Source: Nonomuraea fuscirosea (GTDB lineage Bacteria > Actinomycetota > Actinomycetes > Streptosporangiales > Streptosporangiaceae). From it: a DNA stretch of 64,000 bases. Location of the stretch: NCBI RefSeq assembly GCF_003001935.1, contig NZ_PVNG01000029.1:62001-126000 (forward strand), in the 5' to 3' direction. The notes beneath the pieces are model-generated. The model searched no databases, was not told the origin of the DNA, and saw only the letters and a list, made by a program, of their open reading frames with translations. Positions 1-8,907 of this stretch are shown piece by piece; positions within the stretch are counted from its first letter, which is position 1, and each line of letters starts with the position of its first letter. Both the position numbers and the translations under genes were made by a program.

Positions 1-906
1 GTCTTCCGCTCGCCGGCCGGCATCGCCAACTGGCTCGACCCGGCCGCCACGCTCGGCATCATGGCGGTCGCGGTGGCGCTGCTGATGATCGGCGGGGAGT
101 TCGACCTGTCGGCGGGCGTGCTCACGGGCACCAGCGGGCTGATCCTGGTGACGCTGGCCACCCGGTTCGGGTTCAACGTCTGGCTGGCCATGCTGGCCGG
201 GCTGGTGGTCGCGCTGGCCGTCGGGCTGGCCAACGGGCTGATCGTGACCAGGACGAGGCTGCCCAGCTTCATCGTGACGCTGGGCACGTTCCTCATGCTG
301 CAGGGCGTCAACCTCGGCGTCACCAAGGCCATCACCGGGACGGTGCAGGTCAGCGGGCTGCGCCGGGCCGAGGGGTTCGAGGGCGCGAGCGCCGTGCTGG
401 CCGGCACGATCGAGATCGGCGGCACCTCGTTCCGGATCGCCATCCTGTGGTGGATCCTGGTGACGGCCGTGGCCACGTGGGTGCTCATGCGGTCGAGGGC
501 GGGCAACTGGATCTTCGCGGTGGGCGGCAACGAGCAGGCCGCGCGGGCGGTGGGCGTGCCCGCGGCCCGTACGAAGATCGCGCTGTTCATGACCACGGCG
601 TTCGCCGCCTGGCTGGTCGGCTCGATCCTGGCGCTGCGCTACACGTCCGTGCAGGCCAACATCGGCATCGGGCAGGAGTTCATCTACATCATCGCCGCCG
701 TGATCGGCGGCTGCCTGCTCACCGGCGGGTACGGCTCCGCCATCGGGGCCGCCATCGGCGCGGTCATCTTCGGCATGGCCGACAAGGGCATCGTCTTCCT
801 GGGCTGGGACGCCGACTGGTTCAAGTTCTTCCTGGGCGGGATGCTGCTGCTGGCGACGCTGGCCAACCGCCTGGTCAGGCGGTACGCCGAGGAGGTGAAG
901 CATTGA
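1..906 (+). CDS. Sugar ABC transporter permease, RbsC/FrcC type (5' partial)
   Basis: Inner-membrane permease of a ribose/fructose-class sugar importer (BPD_transp_2 family). The frame is open to base 1, so the start lies outside the window; the internal ATG at 61 is not the natural start. About 300 residues are visible with at least seven hydrophobic segments, the family-typical early 'GGEFDLSAG' element and a glycine-rich C-terminal 'GYGSAIGAAIGAVIFGMADKG' type helix (first 19 residues matter most). The stop overlaps the start of the ATPase gene by four bases, so the two are one operon. A periplasmic binding protein gene is expected just upstream. The substrate cannot be read from the sequence; a pentose or ketohexose is usual for this family. 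Confidence 0.93.
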   Translation, partial: VFRSPAGIANWLDPAATLGIMAVAVALLMIGGEFDLSAGVLTGTSGLILVTLATRFGFNVWLAMLAGLVVALAVGLANGLIVTRTRLPSFIVTLGTFLMLQGVNLGVTKAITGTVQVSGLRRAEGFEGASAVLAGTIEIGGTSFRIAILWWILVTAVATWVLMRSRAGNWIFAVGGNEQAARAVGVPAARTKIALFMTTAFAAWLVGSILALRYTSVQANIGIGQEFIYIIAAVIGGCLLTGGYGSAIGAAIGAVIFGMADKGIVFLGWDADWFKFFLGGMLLLATLANRLVRRYAEEVKH

Positions 907-1658
907 TCCTGGAGACCAGGGGCATCGGCAAGACGTTCGGCTCGGTGCTGGCGCTGCGGGACGTGTCGATGGGCGTCGCGGCCGGGCAAGTCACCTGCGT
1001 GCTCGGCGACAACGGCGCGGGCAAGTCCACGCTCATCAAGATCCTGTCCGGAGTGCACCAGCACGACGCCGGCAGCTACCTGGTGGACGGGCAGGAGGTG
1101 CGCCTGTCCAGTCCCCGCGACGCGCTCGACCGCGGCATCGCCACCGTCTACCAGGACCTGGCGATGATCCCGCTCATGTCCGTCTGGCGGAACTTCTTCC
1201 TCGGCTCCGAGCCGCGTAAGGGCCTGGCCTTCGACGTGGCCAAGGCCAGGCGGGTGGCCAGGGAGGAGCTGCGCGCGATGGGCATCGACATCCGCGACGT
1301 GGACCAGCCGGTCGGCACGCTGTCGGGCGGCGAGCGCCAGTCGGTGGCCATCGCCAGGGCCGTGCACTTCGGCGCCCGGGTCCTCATCCTCGACGAGCCC
1401 ACGTCGGCGCTCGGCGTCAAGCAGGCGGGCGTGGTCCTGCGCTACATCGCCCGCGCCCGCGACCGGGGGCTCGGCGTGGTCTTCATCACCCACAACCCCC
1501 ACCACGCCTACCCGGTGGGGGACCGGTTCCTGCTGCTCAACCGGGGTACGAGCGTGGGCGAGTACGCCAAGGCCGACATCACCACGCAGGAGCTGACCGC
1601 GCTCATGGCGGGCGGGGCAGAGCTGGAGGAACTGGCCCACGAGCTCGAACGCGAGTGA
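903..1658 (+). CDS. Sugar ABC transporter ATP-binding protein, FrcA-like
   Basis: Energises the sugar importer whose permease precedes it. One ABC domain of 251 aa: Walker A GDNGAGKST at about 35-43, signature LSGGERQS near 140, Walker B plus 'DEPTSAL' near 160-170, and an H-loop 'FITHN' near 195. The single-domain length matches the FrcA type rather than the double-domain RbsA/XylG type. The start is TTG at 903, overlapping the permease stop (TTGA), with GAGGTGAAG as ribosome site; the frame extends further upstream only antisense to permease structure. Family and role are clear; the sugar is not. Confidence 0.92.
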   Translation: MILETRGIGKTFGSVLALRDVSMGVAAGQVTCVLGDNGAGKSTLIKILSGVHQHDAGSYLVDGQEVRLSSPRDALDRGIATVYQDLAMIPLMSVWRNFFLGSEPRKGLAFDVAKARRVAREELRAMGIDIRDVDQPVGTLSGGERQSVAIARAVHFGARVLILDEPTSALGVKQAGVVLRYIARARDRGLGVVFITHNPHHAYPVGDRFLLLNRGTSVGEYAKADITTQELTALMAGGAELEELAHELERE

Positions 1659-2054
1659 CCTTGGCCGACATTTGACGTGTTCGGGCGATCCCCTGGACGG
1701 CACTTCAGGCAGGAACACCTCAAGGCAGGTGTGCGCCGAGTGATCGGGGGATCGCCATGACCACCGTGCCCGAGCGGGCGGCGAGGCGGCTCGCCCCGCT
1801 GGGACCGTTATTACCCCGCGCCCTGCACCGGCCTGGGGCAGGACCCCGGGCCGGTCAGGGCGGCCCCGCCGGGACAGGCCTCGCTGGGACAGGCCTCGCT
1901 GGGACGGGGCGGCCCCGCGGGGAGAGGGCGGCCGCGCGGGGGAGCAGGGCGGGCCGCACAGGGCGGGAGGCCGGGCCGGGCGCTCCGCACAGGGGCGCCG
2001 CCGCGGGCCCGCCGTAGGGTGCGGCCCAGATTCCGCCCCCTCCGAGGAGCAGCC
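1659..2054 (+). other. Intergenic region with direct repeats, no convincing gene
   Basis: This 396-base gap separates the ABC operon from the MFS transporter. It holds two perfect copies of a 15-base unit (GGGACAGGCCTCGCT, about 1871-1900) followed by a diverged third copy. A short frame at 1757-2017 begins with ATG behind GGGGGA but quickly becomes Gly/Ala/Arg low-complexity sequence and is not accepted as a gene. No promoter or terminator could be assigned with confidence. Confidence 0.4.
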
Positions 2055-3362
2055 ATGACCGCCATCGACTCCGGCACGATGCCCATCGGCCAGGCGTTCG
2101 ACCGCATGCCGTTCACCCGCCGGCACGTGCTCATCGCGCTCGCGCTGTTCATCGCGTTCGTCATCGAGTCGTGGGAGCAGCTCGCCCTCGTCTACGTCTC
2201 CGGCGACCTCGGCGCCGAGCTGGGCATCGACGAGGCGGGCGTCGGCCTGGTGCTGTCGGCGGTCGCGTTCGGCATGATCCCCGGCGTGCTGGTGTGGGGG
2301 CCGGTGGCCGACCGGCTCGGACGCAGGCCCACGGCGTTCTGGTCGCTGCTGGCGTACGGGATCGTCGCGCTCGCCTCCGCGTTCGCCCCGAACGCGGAGG
2401 TGCTGGTGGCGCTGCGGGTGGTCTCGGGGCTGGCGCTGGCCGGCGTCTACACGATCACGTTCCCCTTCTTCCTCGAACTGCTGCCGACCCGGCACCGGGG
2501 GCGGGCCGCCGTCTACCTGTCGATCGGCTGGCCGATCGGCATGCTGGCCGCGATCGGGGCGTCGGTGACACTCGGCGATCTGGGCTGGCACGTGGTCGTG
2601 GTCGCCAGCGCGGCGGCGGGGCTGTGGGCGTTCGCGATCAGGGCGTGGGTGCCGGAGTCGCCGTACTGGCTGGCCGGGCGCGGCCGGCAGGAGGAGGCGC
2701 GGGCGGTGCTGCGCTCGCTGGGCAGCCCGGACGCGCAGGCCACGTTCACGGTGGCGCGCGGCCGCGCGGGCCGGCCGCTGGACCTCTTCAAGGGCGGGCT
2801 GGCCCGCATCACCGTCGTCATGCTGCTGCTGAACTTCGTCTTCAACTGGGGCTACTGGGGCCTGCAGACGTGGCTGCCGACGCTGCTGCAGGAGAAGGGG
2901 CTGACGCTGTCGGCCTCGCTCGGCTTCGCCGCGCTGAGCGCCCTGATGATGATCCCCGGGTACGTCAGCGCCTCCTTCCTGACCGGCCGGTTCGGCCGCA
3001 AGAAGGTCTTCCTCGTGTACGTGGTCGCGGCGGCGCTGGGCGGGCTCTGGTTCGCCACCGCCGACTCCATGACCGGGCTGTACCTGGGCAACTTCGTCCT
3101 GTCGTTCTTCAGCCTGGGCGCGTGGGGCGTCTGGAACACCTGGAACGGCGAGTTCTACCCCACCGCGCTGCGCGGCACCGGCTACTCGTGGGCCACGGCC
3201 GCGCAGCTCGTCGCCACCACCGTCGCGCCTTCGGCGGTGGGCGCGCTGCTCGCGAACGCCACGGGCTTCACCGCTACCATGCTGATCATCAATGCGTTCA
3301 TGGTCGCCACGGCGCTGCTGGCGGTGCCGCTGCCGGAGACGGAAGGACGCGAGCTGGAGTGA
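2055..3362 (+). CDS. MFS transporter, sugar/organic-acid porter type
   Basis: Predicted 12-helix secondary transporter of 435 aa. The loop between helices 2 and 3 carries the MFS signature 'GPVADRLGRRPT' (about 85-96), and 'PESPYWL' after helix 6 is typical of sugar porters and aromatic-acid/H+ symporters. ATG 2055 is chosen because GAGGAG lies seven bases upstream; the GTG at 2019 has no such site. The stop overlaps the next gene's GTG (GTGA), tying it to the hydantoinase-like, DUF917 and PucR genes. It probably imports the substrate of that module, but the substrate is unknown. Confidence 0.9.
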   Translation: MTAIDSGTMPIGQAFDRMPFTRRHVLIALALFIAFVIESWEQLALVYVSGDLGAELGIDEAGVGLVLSAVAFGMIPGVLVWGPVADRLGRRPTAFWSLLAYGIVALASAFAPNAEVLVALRVVSGLALAGVYTITFPFFLELLPTRHRGRAAVYLSIGWPIGMLAAIGASVTLGDLGWHVVVVASAAAGLWAFAIRAWVPESPYWLAGRGRQEEARAVLRSLGSPDAQATFTVARGRAGRPLDLFKGGLARITVVMLLLNFVFNWGYWGLQTWLPTLLQEKGLTLSASLGFAALSALMMIPGYVSASFLTGRFGRKKVFLVYVVAAALGGLWFATADSMTGLYLGNFVLSFFSLGAWGVWNTWNGEFYPTALRGTGYSWATAAQLVATTVAPSAVGALLANATGFTATMLIINAFMVATALLAVPLPETEGRELE

Positions 3363-4459
3363 TCCTCGGCGTCGCCCTCGGGGAGTCACCGCCGCCGATG
3401 GTGGCGGTCAGTGACGGCACGCCCACCTGGCCGGTGCCCCGCACCGCGGCCCGTACGGCCGAGCGGGCCTTCGTGGCGGTGGACCTGAGCGGGGCGCCTC
3501 TGGCGGCGGTCGCGGCCGTCCGGGTCGGCGGGCCGTGCCCAGAAGCGCTGCGCCCGGCCGCCGGGCCGGGGGTCGCCACCATCGTGCGCGGCGGCCACAG
3601 CGTGACGGGCCGGCCGCTCGCGCCACTGGACACCGAGGCGGTGCGCCGGTTCGCGGGCACGTGCGGGCTGATGGACTTCGCGGTGACGGCGACCGGGTCG
3701 CCGATGCTGACCGATCACGAGCTGGCCGTGGCGGCGATCATCGCGGCGGAGGTGCCGGGGGCGCGCATCACGTTGTCGTACGAGTTCGGGCATCCCGGGC
3801 TGCGCGAACGGGAGACGGAGGCGATCCGCAACGCGGCGCTCGGGCCGGCGGCGGGGCGGATCGCCGACGAGGTGGCCGGCGAGCTGCCCGGGGTGCCGGT
3901 GTACTTCGCCAGGTCGGACAGCGGGGTGGTGTCGGCGCACTACTTCCGGCGGTATCCGCTGGCCTGCGACCTGGGGGCGACGGCGAGCCTGGCCCACGGG
4001 CGCGCGGCACTCGAACGGCTCCGCTCCGGCGGCGGTCCAGGTGGAGGGGAATTCGGCGGGCCGGCGTCCAGCGGCGGGGATTCGGGCGGAGGTCCCGGCG
4101 GTCCCGGCGGGGGTTTCGGCGGGGTGGAGTCGGGCGGCGGGGAGGGGTCAGACGGGGTGTCGGACGGGGTGTCGGACGGGGTGTCGGACGGGGTGTCGGA
4201 CGGGGTGGTCGCCGCGTACGGGGCGGCGCTCGGGCGGCCGCGGGCGCAGGTCGAGCGGATCGTGCAGGCGCGCGGCCGGGCCGAGCTGGACCGGGCGCTC
4301 CAGGACGCCAGGGACGAGGCGCTGACCCGGGCGGTCAGCGCCGGGGCGGCCCCGGGCGCGGCGACGATCACGGAGACCACGGTGAACCCGCTGTCGTACC
4401 TGCCGGACGGGCTGTACCGGGTGCGCGTGACGGCGGACGGGCGGCCATGGGCCGGCTGA
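3359..4459 (+). CDS. Hydantoinase/oxoprolinase-like protein (short form)
   Basis: About 366 aa resembling the N-terminal half of HyuA/oxoprolinase proteins: 'GRPLAPLD' (about 85-92), 'TDHELAVAAII' with a following 'LSYEFGHPGLRERE' and 'NAAL' segment, and the late 'ARSDSGVVSAHYFRRYP' element equivalent to the family's 'QNDGTLMSAEFARRYP'. It is roughly half the usual 680-700 aa, and the family's N-terminal GIDVGGTxTD phosphate-binding loop is not recognisable, so catalysis as in HyuA is doubtful. Residues 220-283 are a Gly/Ser/Asp-rich insertion ending in tandem DGVS repeats. The GTG start overlaps the MFS stop; the DUF917 gene begins inside its last codons. The pairing with DUF917 is a recurrent one in actinomycetes. 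Confidence 0.75.
   Translation: MILGVALGESPPPMVAVSDGTPTWPVPRTAARTAERAFVAVDLSGAPLAAVAAVRVGGPCPEALRPAAGPGVATIVRGGHSVTGRPLAPLDTEAVRRFAGTCGLMDFAVTATGSPMLTDHELAVAAIIAAEVPGARITLSYEFGHPGLRERETEAIRNAALGPAAGRIADEVAGELPGVPVYFARSDSGVVSAHYFRRYPLACDLGATASLAHGRAALERLRSGGGPGGGEFGGPASSGGDSGGGPGGPGGGFGGVESGGGEGSDGVSDGVSDGVSDGVSDGVVAAYGAALGRPRAQVERIVQARGRAELDRALQDARDEALTRAVSAGAAPGAATITETTVNPLSYLPDGLYRVRVTADGRPWAG
4151..4207 (+). repeat. 12-bp tandem repeat inside the hydantoinase-like gene
   Basis: Four perfect head-to-tail copies of GACGGGGTGTCG (4151-4198), then a partial fifth, encode repeated Asp-Gly-Val-Ser. The array ends a longer glycine-rich coding insertion that starts near 4021. The copies are identical at all three codon positions, so expansion by slippage is recent. 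Confidence 0.9.
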
Positions 4460-5499
4460 TCGACCGCGGCGGGCTCGACCGGCTGTCGGCGGGGTCACGG
4501 GTGTTCGCGACGGGGGCCGCGGAGTCGTCGTACAACCTGGCGCTCGACTGGGCCCGCTCGGTGCTCGGGCGCGGCGTCGAGCTGGTGCGGGCGGACGAGC
4601 CGGCGCCGGAGACGCGCTGCGTGGCGGTCAGCCTGGTCGGCTCGACGACGGCCCTGGGCGAGCAACTGCCCGCCGGCGACGAGCCTGAGCGGGCCGTACG
4701 CGCGCTGGAGCGCCGGCTGGGCGAGCGGGCGGGCGCGGTCGTGGGACTCAACCTGGCGGCGGAGAACGCGCTCATCCCGCTGATCGCGGCGGCCGCCCTG
4801 GGGGTGCCGCTGGTGGACGGAGACGGCACCGGGCGGGTGTTCCCGCTGGTGGAGCAGACCACGTACACGCTGGGCGGGATCAGCCCGGCACCGCTGGCGC
4901 TGGCGGGCGGATCGGGCGAGCTGGTGCTGCTGGAGACGGCGGCCGGCCGGGTGGAGGAGCTGCTGCGTCCCGTGGTGCTGTCGGTCGGCGGCTGGGCGGT
5001 GGCGGCGTGCTATCCGATGACGGCGGGCGAGCTGACGCGGGTGCTGGTGCCGGAGACGGTGAGCCTGCTCATGCGGGCGGGCGAGCCGGGCGTGCCCCGG
5101 TCGGCGGCGGCGCCGTACGGGGTGCGCACGTTGTGCCGGGCCCGGATCATGAGCGTCGAGGGAAGCACCGGGCACGGCGCCGACCCGGGGCCGCCGGCCC
5201 TGCCGTCGTTGCCGTCCCTTCCGTCCAGCATCGTGCTGCGTGAGTCGGAGGGACTGGGGCGGCTGGTACGGCTGGAGGCGCACAACGAGATCGTCCTGGC
5301 CCTGGCCGACGGGGCGGTGGTGGCGACGGTCCCGGACCAGATCTGCATGATCTCGACCGGCGACGGGATGGTCGTGGACGTGGACAAGGCCGAGCCGGGC
5401 CTGGAGGTGGACATCATGGTGGTCAGCGCGGCACCGGTGTGGCACACGGAGCGGGGCCTGGCCCTGGGCGGCCCCCGCGCGTTCGGCCTCCCGCTGTGA
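4447..5499 (+). CDS. DUF917 / S-methyl-thiohydantoin desulfurase-like protein
   Basis: 350 aa with the DUF917 layout: an N-terminal 'GSRVFATGAAESSYN' nucleotide-loop-like stretch (about 17-31), a central domain with 'GLNLAAENALIPLIAAAALGVPLVDGDGTGR' (about 98-128; key residues E, N, P, D, G) and a C-terminal beta-rich domain ending 'VSAAPVWHTERG'. Members sit next to hydantoinase genes, and some act on thiohydantoins or related cyclic amides. The start is ATG 4447, inside the end of the upstream gene (13-base overlap), so translation is coupled. The assignment to the family is strong; the substrate is inference from context. Confidence 0.85.
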   Translation: MGRLIDRGGLDRLSAGSRVFATGAAESSYNLALDWARSVLGRGVELVRADEPAPETRCVAVSLVGSTTALGEQLPAGDEPERAVRALERRLGERAGAVVGLNLAAENALIPLIAAAALGVPLVDGDGTGRVFPLVEQTTYTLGGISPAPLALAGGSGELVLLETAAGRVEELLRPVVLSVGGWAVAACYPMTAGELTRVLVPETVSLLMRAGEPGVPRSAAAPYGVRTLCRARIMSVEGSTGHGADPGPPALPSLPSLPSSIVLRESEGLGRLVRLEAHNEIVLALADGAVVATVPDQICMISTGDGMVVDVDKAEPGLEVDIMVVSAAPVWHTERGLALGGPRAFGLPL

Positions 5500-7016
5500 T
5501 GAGCGCGGTGCGGGCGTCCGGGTGGGAGGCGCCGGTCACGGTGGCCGAGCTGGTCGACGCGGGGCCGCTGGCCGGCGCGCGCATGTACGGCGGGGGCGAG
5601 AACCCCGTGCGCGGCGTGCGGATCGTGGACGAGCTGTCGGTGTTCGCCACGGTCGCCCCGCACACGGCGGTGGTGCTGATCGGCACGGCGGCCGGCGGCG
5701 GCTGGGCGGTGGAGATGGCCATGCGCCGGGCCTGGGAACAGGCGGCGGCGTGCGTGATCGCGCCGGCGGGCGGGCTGAGCGAGGGGTCGGGCGAGGTGCT
5801 GGCGGAACGGCTCGGCGTGACCCTGATCTTCGTGGACGAGGACCCGCTGATCGTCGCCGTCCGGGTGGCCTCGGCCGCCTCCCGTCCCGACGCGGCCCGT
5901 ACCCAGCTCGTCGCCCGCTGCGCCACCCGGCTGGCCGAGGCGGGAGCGTCGGCGCGGCGGGTGCTCGGGGTGCTGAACGCCGAGCTGCCCGGCACGTCGG
6001 TGGCCTTCCTCGACCGCTACGGCCGGCCCCTGGCGGGCCGCCGCGACGCCGCGGCCGGGCGCTGGTCGGCCGAGGTGACGGTGCCCGACCGGGAGGGCGG
6101 TGTGCTGGGCACCCTGGTGGCCGGCGGGTCGTCGCGGTCGCCGGGCTGGCCGGCGGTCGTGCGTACGGTACTGGGCCTGGCGGTGGCGCCGCTGACCGCC
6201 TGGACGGCGCAGGAGAGCCTGACCGCCGCGCGCGACTTCGCCCTCCAGTCCGCACTCGCCGAACGTCTGATCGGCAGCCAGATGAGCGAGGCAGGCGGGT
6301 CCGGCAAGTCCGGCAAGTCCGGCGAGATCGGCGAGCGCAGCGGGTCCGGCAAGCCCGGCGATTCTGGCGATTTCGGCGAGGCGCGGGTGGCGGCGACCGC
6401 GCTGGGCTGGCCGGTCGGCGGCCCGATCGCCGCCTACCAGCTCCGCCCGCTCACGCCGGCCGCCGACGCGTCGCTGGTGCAGGCGCTGGTGACCGGCGCG
6501 CTCGGTCAGGTGCCGGTGCTGGTCAGGGGTGAGGGGTGGGCGGGCTGGTCCGCGTCCGGTCCGGAGGAGCTGGCGGAACGCCTCCACCACTGCCTGCGTA
6601 CGCTGCCGTGGCCGTGCGCGGGAGGCGTCGGCGCGCAGGTCGACGGACTCCCGGCGGTGGGGGAGTCGCTGCTGGGCGCGGAGGCGGCTGCGTACGTGGC
6701 GGGGGAGGGCAGCGTGGTGCGGGCCGACCGGATGGGCCCGGCCGAGCTGCTCGGCGCCCTGCCCACCGGCGTCCTGCGCGCGCCGGCGGCCGTCGTGCTG
6801 CGCCCGCTGCTGGAGATCGACAGGGACGGCACGCTGCTGGAGACGCTGGCCGCCGTCCTGGACGAGGGCGGCGCGCTGAAGGCGGCCGAGCGGCTGGGCG
6901 TCCACCGCAACACGATCACCACCCGTCTCGACCGCATCAGATCGGCGGGCTTCGACCTCGACGACGCCGCCACCCGGCTGGCGCTCCAGCTCGCCTGCCA
7001 TGTGATGCTGAGCTGA
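5499..7016 (+). CDS. PucR-family transcriptional regulator
   Basis: 505-aa cytosolic regulator. The N-terminal PucR domain ('VTVAELVDAGPLAGARMYGG', about 9-28, then 'GVRIVDELSVF') is followed by a GGDEF-like central region and a C-terminal HTH_30 element with 'ERLGVHRNTITTRLDRI' near 465-481. PucR proteins usually activate purine, amino-acid or cyclic-amide catabolism, which fits the hydantoinase/DUF917 genes it is joined to (TGATG overlap at 5497-5501). The frame is open to 5439, but the overlap start is preferred. Residues about 262-290 form a Ser/Gly/Lys/Asp-rich repeat linker, unlike the rest of the protein. Confidence 0.88.
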   Translation: MSAVRASGWEAPVTVAELVDAGPLAGARMYGGGENPVRGVRIVDELSVFATVAPHTAVVLIGTAAGGGWAVEMAMRRAWEQAAACVIAPAGGLSEGSGEVLAERLGVTLIFVDEDPLIVAVRVASAASRPDAARTQLVARCATRLAEAGASARRVLGVLNAELPGTSVAFLDRYGRPLAGRRDAAAGRWSAEVTVPDREGGVLGTLVAGGSSRSPGWPAVVRTVLGLAVAPLTAWTAQESLTAARDFALQSALAERLIGSQMSEAGGSGKSGKSGEIGERSGSGKPGDSGDFGEARVAATALGWPVGGPIAAYQLRPLTPAADASLVQALVTGALGQVPVLVRGEGWAGWSASGPEELAERLHHCLRTLPWPCAGGVGAQVDGLPAVGESLLGAEAAAYVAGEGSVVRADRMGPAELLGALPTGVLRAPAAVVLRPLLEIDRDGTLLETLAAVLDEGGALKAAERLGVHRNTITTRLDRIRSAGFDLDDAATRLALQLACHVMLS

Positions 7017-7061
7017 TCATGGCATGCTCGTAGAGGCCATCCCCGGAAGAGGAGACACCCG

Positions 7062-7907
7062 GTGCCCGCTCCCCGTACGGACGCCAAGCTGCTGGCGGTC
7101 AGCGACCTGCACGTCGCCTATCCCGAGAACAGAGCCGTCGTCGAAGCGCTGAAACCCCTGACCCCCGGCGACTGGCTGCTGGTGGCGGGCGACATCGGTG
7201 AGCGGCTGACCGACATCACGTGGACGCTGCGCCTGCTGGCCGGGCGCTTCGAGCGCGTCGTGTGGGTGCCGGGCAACCACGAGCTGTGGGCCAGGCCCGG
7301 CGAACCCGACGGGCTGCGCGGCGTGGCCCGCTACGAGCACCTGGTGAGCATCTGCCGCGACCTCGGCGTCATCACCCCCGAGGACGACTACCCGCTGTGG
7401 GAGGGCGCGGGCGGGCCGGTGCGGATCGTGCCGCTCTTCCTCCTGTACGACTACACGTTCCTGCCCGAGGGTCACCACACCAAGGAGAGCGCGCTGGCCT
7501 ACGCCCACAGCACCGGCGTGGTCTGCACCGACGAATACGTCCTGCACCCCGACCCGTACCCGACCCGCGACGCCTGGTGCCGCGCCCGCGTGGAGCTGAC
7601 CGAGCGGCGGCTGGCGGAGCTGGACGACGACGTGCCGCTGGTGTTCGTCAACCACTATCCCCTCGTCCGCGAGCCGACCGACGTCCTGCGCTACCCCGAG
7701 TTCGCGCAGTGGTGCGGCACCACGGCCACCAGGGACTGGCACCGCCGTCACCCGACCGCCGCCATGATCTACGGCCACCTGCACATCCCGCGCGTCACCT
7801 GGTACGACGGGGTCCGCTTCGAGGAGGTGTCGCTCGGCTACCCGCGGGAGTGGCAGCCGCGCCCCGGTGTCCGCCGCCTGCTGCGCGAGGTCCTGCCCGA
7901 GAGCTGA
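7062..7907 (+). CDS. Metallophosphoesterase
   Basis: 281-aa calcineurin-like phosphoesterase. All metal-binding motifs are visible in order: 'SDLH' (near 12-15), 'GDIGE' (near 47-51), 'GNHELW' (near 72-77), 'NHYPL' (near 204) and 'GHLH' (near 241). It should bind two divalent metals and hydrolyse a phosphomono- or diester in the cytosol; there is no signal peptide. Start GTG 7062 has GGAAGAGGA nine bases upstream. Related actinomycete proteins often neighbour phosphopantetheinyl transferases, but none is present here, so the substrate is open. It runs convergently into the kinase-like gene with an 10-base gap. Confidence 0.9.
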   Translation: MPAPRTDAKLLAVSDLHVAYPENRAVVEALKPLTPGDWLLVAGDIGERLTDITWTLRLLAGRFERVVWVPGNHELWARPGEPDGLRGVARYEHLVSICRDLGVITPEDDYPLWEGAGGPVRIVPLFLLYDYTFLPEGHHTKESALAYAHSTGVVCTDEYVLHPDPYPTRDAWCRARVELTERRLAELDDDVPLVFVNHYPLVREPTDVLRYPEFAQWCGTTATRDWHRRHPTAAMIYGHLHIPRVTWYDGVRFEEVSLGYPREWQPRPGVRRLLREVLPES

Positions 7908-7917
7908 GCGCCCTTGA

Positions 7918-8907
7918 TCAGGAGGCGGTGAACACGGGATTGCGCCGCAGCAGCGCCGCGCACCAGCGGAGGTGGCCGTCGTCGGCGCCCATGCCGAACA
8001 GGTCGTAGCTGATCAGGGCGTACACGGCCTGGTAGACGGCGAGGGTCTCCTGCGGGTGGCCGAGCCGGTCGGCGAAGAGCCGGGTGAGCTCCGTGGCGTG
8101 CTCCTCGGCGTACGGGCCGTACATGTCCCAGAAGGCCGCGGTGACCGCCGCCTCGAACGCCGGGTCGCCCGCGGTCGTACAGAAGCCGAAGTCGAGCACC
8201 GCGACCGGCCGGCCGGCGGCGTCGACGTGGATGTTGGGCGGGACCAGATCGCCGTGGATCGCGGTGACCGGGCCGGTGGGCAGCGACCGCAGCGCGTCCA
8301 GCGTGCGCTTGACGCCCGCGCCGAAGTCCGGCGCCCGCGAGCCCGGTGCGGCGCCGGGCCGGCCCGCCGTCCGCTCGACCAGGGCGGCGAGCGCGTCGCC
8401 GTTGCGGGCCACCGCCCGGCCGACCAGGGCCGCGAGCGCGTCCTGGAAGCGGTCGTGCCCCTGCCACAGCGGGCGGTCGTCGCCCTGGAACGTCAGCCGG
8501 CGCATCGCGTCCGTGCCCGGCACGGAGGCCAGCCCGCGCAGCACGGTGAGCAGCGCGTCCGCGTGGTGGGCGGGCAGCTCCCGCCCGAACTGCTCCTCGG
8601 GGTGGTCGCGGCCCATCGGGACGCCGGGCAGTTCGCGCTCGTACGTCACCAGCACGCCCTCGTGCTCCACCACCTCGAAGATCTCCGGGGTGGCGAACGG
8701 CAGCCGGTGCCGCGCGAGGTCCGCGTACACCCGGCGGGTGAGCTCGATCGGCGGCCGACCGGCCCACACCTTGGCGACCCGGCCCAGGCCGAGCCGGTAG
8801 ACGACGCCCTCGGCGCCGGAGCCGATCCGGAGAGCTCCCGGGTGGCCCCGGCCGGCGAAGTATCCGGGCCACGGATCGTCGGCCCGTACCTCCTGGGAGA
8901 TCTCCAT
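7918..8907 (-). CDS. Aminoglycoside phosphotransferase-fold kinase
   Basis: 329 aa with the APH/choline-kinase fold: 'GAEGVVYRLGLGRVAKVW' as glycine-rich loop and ATP-lysine (about 32-49), the catalytic 'HGDLVPPNIHV' loop (near 215-225) and 'VLDFGF' metal-binding motif (near 234-239). It probably phosphorylates a small hydroxylated metabolite; an antibiotic-resistance role cannot be inferred from the fold. ATG at 8907 starts an alignment-like N-terminus 'MEISQEVRA'; the frame runs on to 8997 but the added 30 residues are basic, low-quality sequence. No strong ribosome site is seen for either start. Confidence 0.85.
   Translation of the reverse strand: MEISQEVRADDPWPGYFAGRGHPGALRIGSGAEGVVYRLGLGRVAKVWAGRPPIELTRRVYADLARHRLPFATPEIFEVVEHEGVLVTYERELPGVPMGRDHPEEQFGRELPAHHADALLTVLRGLASVPGTDAMRRLTFQGDDRPLWQGHDRFQDALAALVGRAVARNGDALAALVERTAGRPGAAPGSRAPDFGAGVKRTLDALRSLPTGPVTAIHGDLVPPNIHVDAAGRPVAVLDFGFCTTAGDPAFEAAVTAAFWDMYGPYAEEHATELTRLFADRLGHPQETLAVYQAVYALISYDLFGMGADDGHLRWCAALLRRNPVFTAS

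Noticed and set aside
1757..2017. 86-aa frame in the gap before the MFS gene
   Set aside because: It has an ATG behind GGGGGA, but after about 30 residues it consists of Gly/Ala/Arg/Pro from the local direct repeats; no family features.
684..3389. 901-aa open frame on the minus strand
   Set aside because: It spans three plus-strand genes with clear families; its sequence is Arg/Gly/Pro-rich without any domain, as expected for an antisense frame in high-GC DNA.
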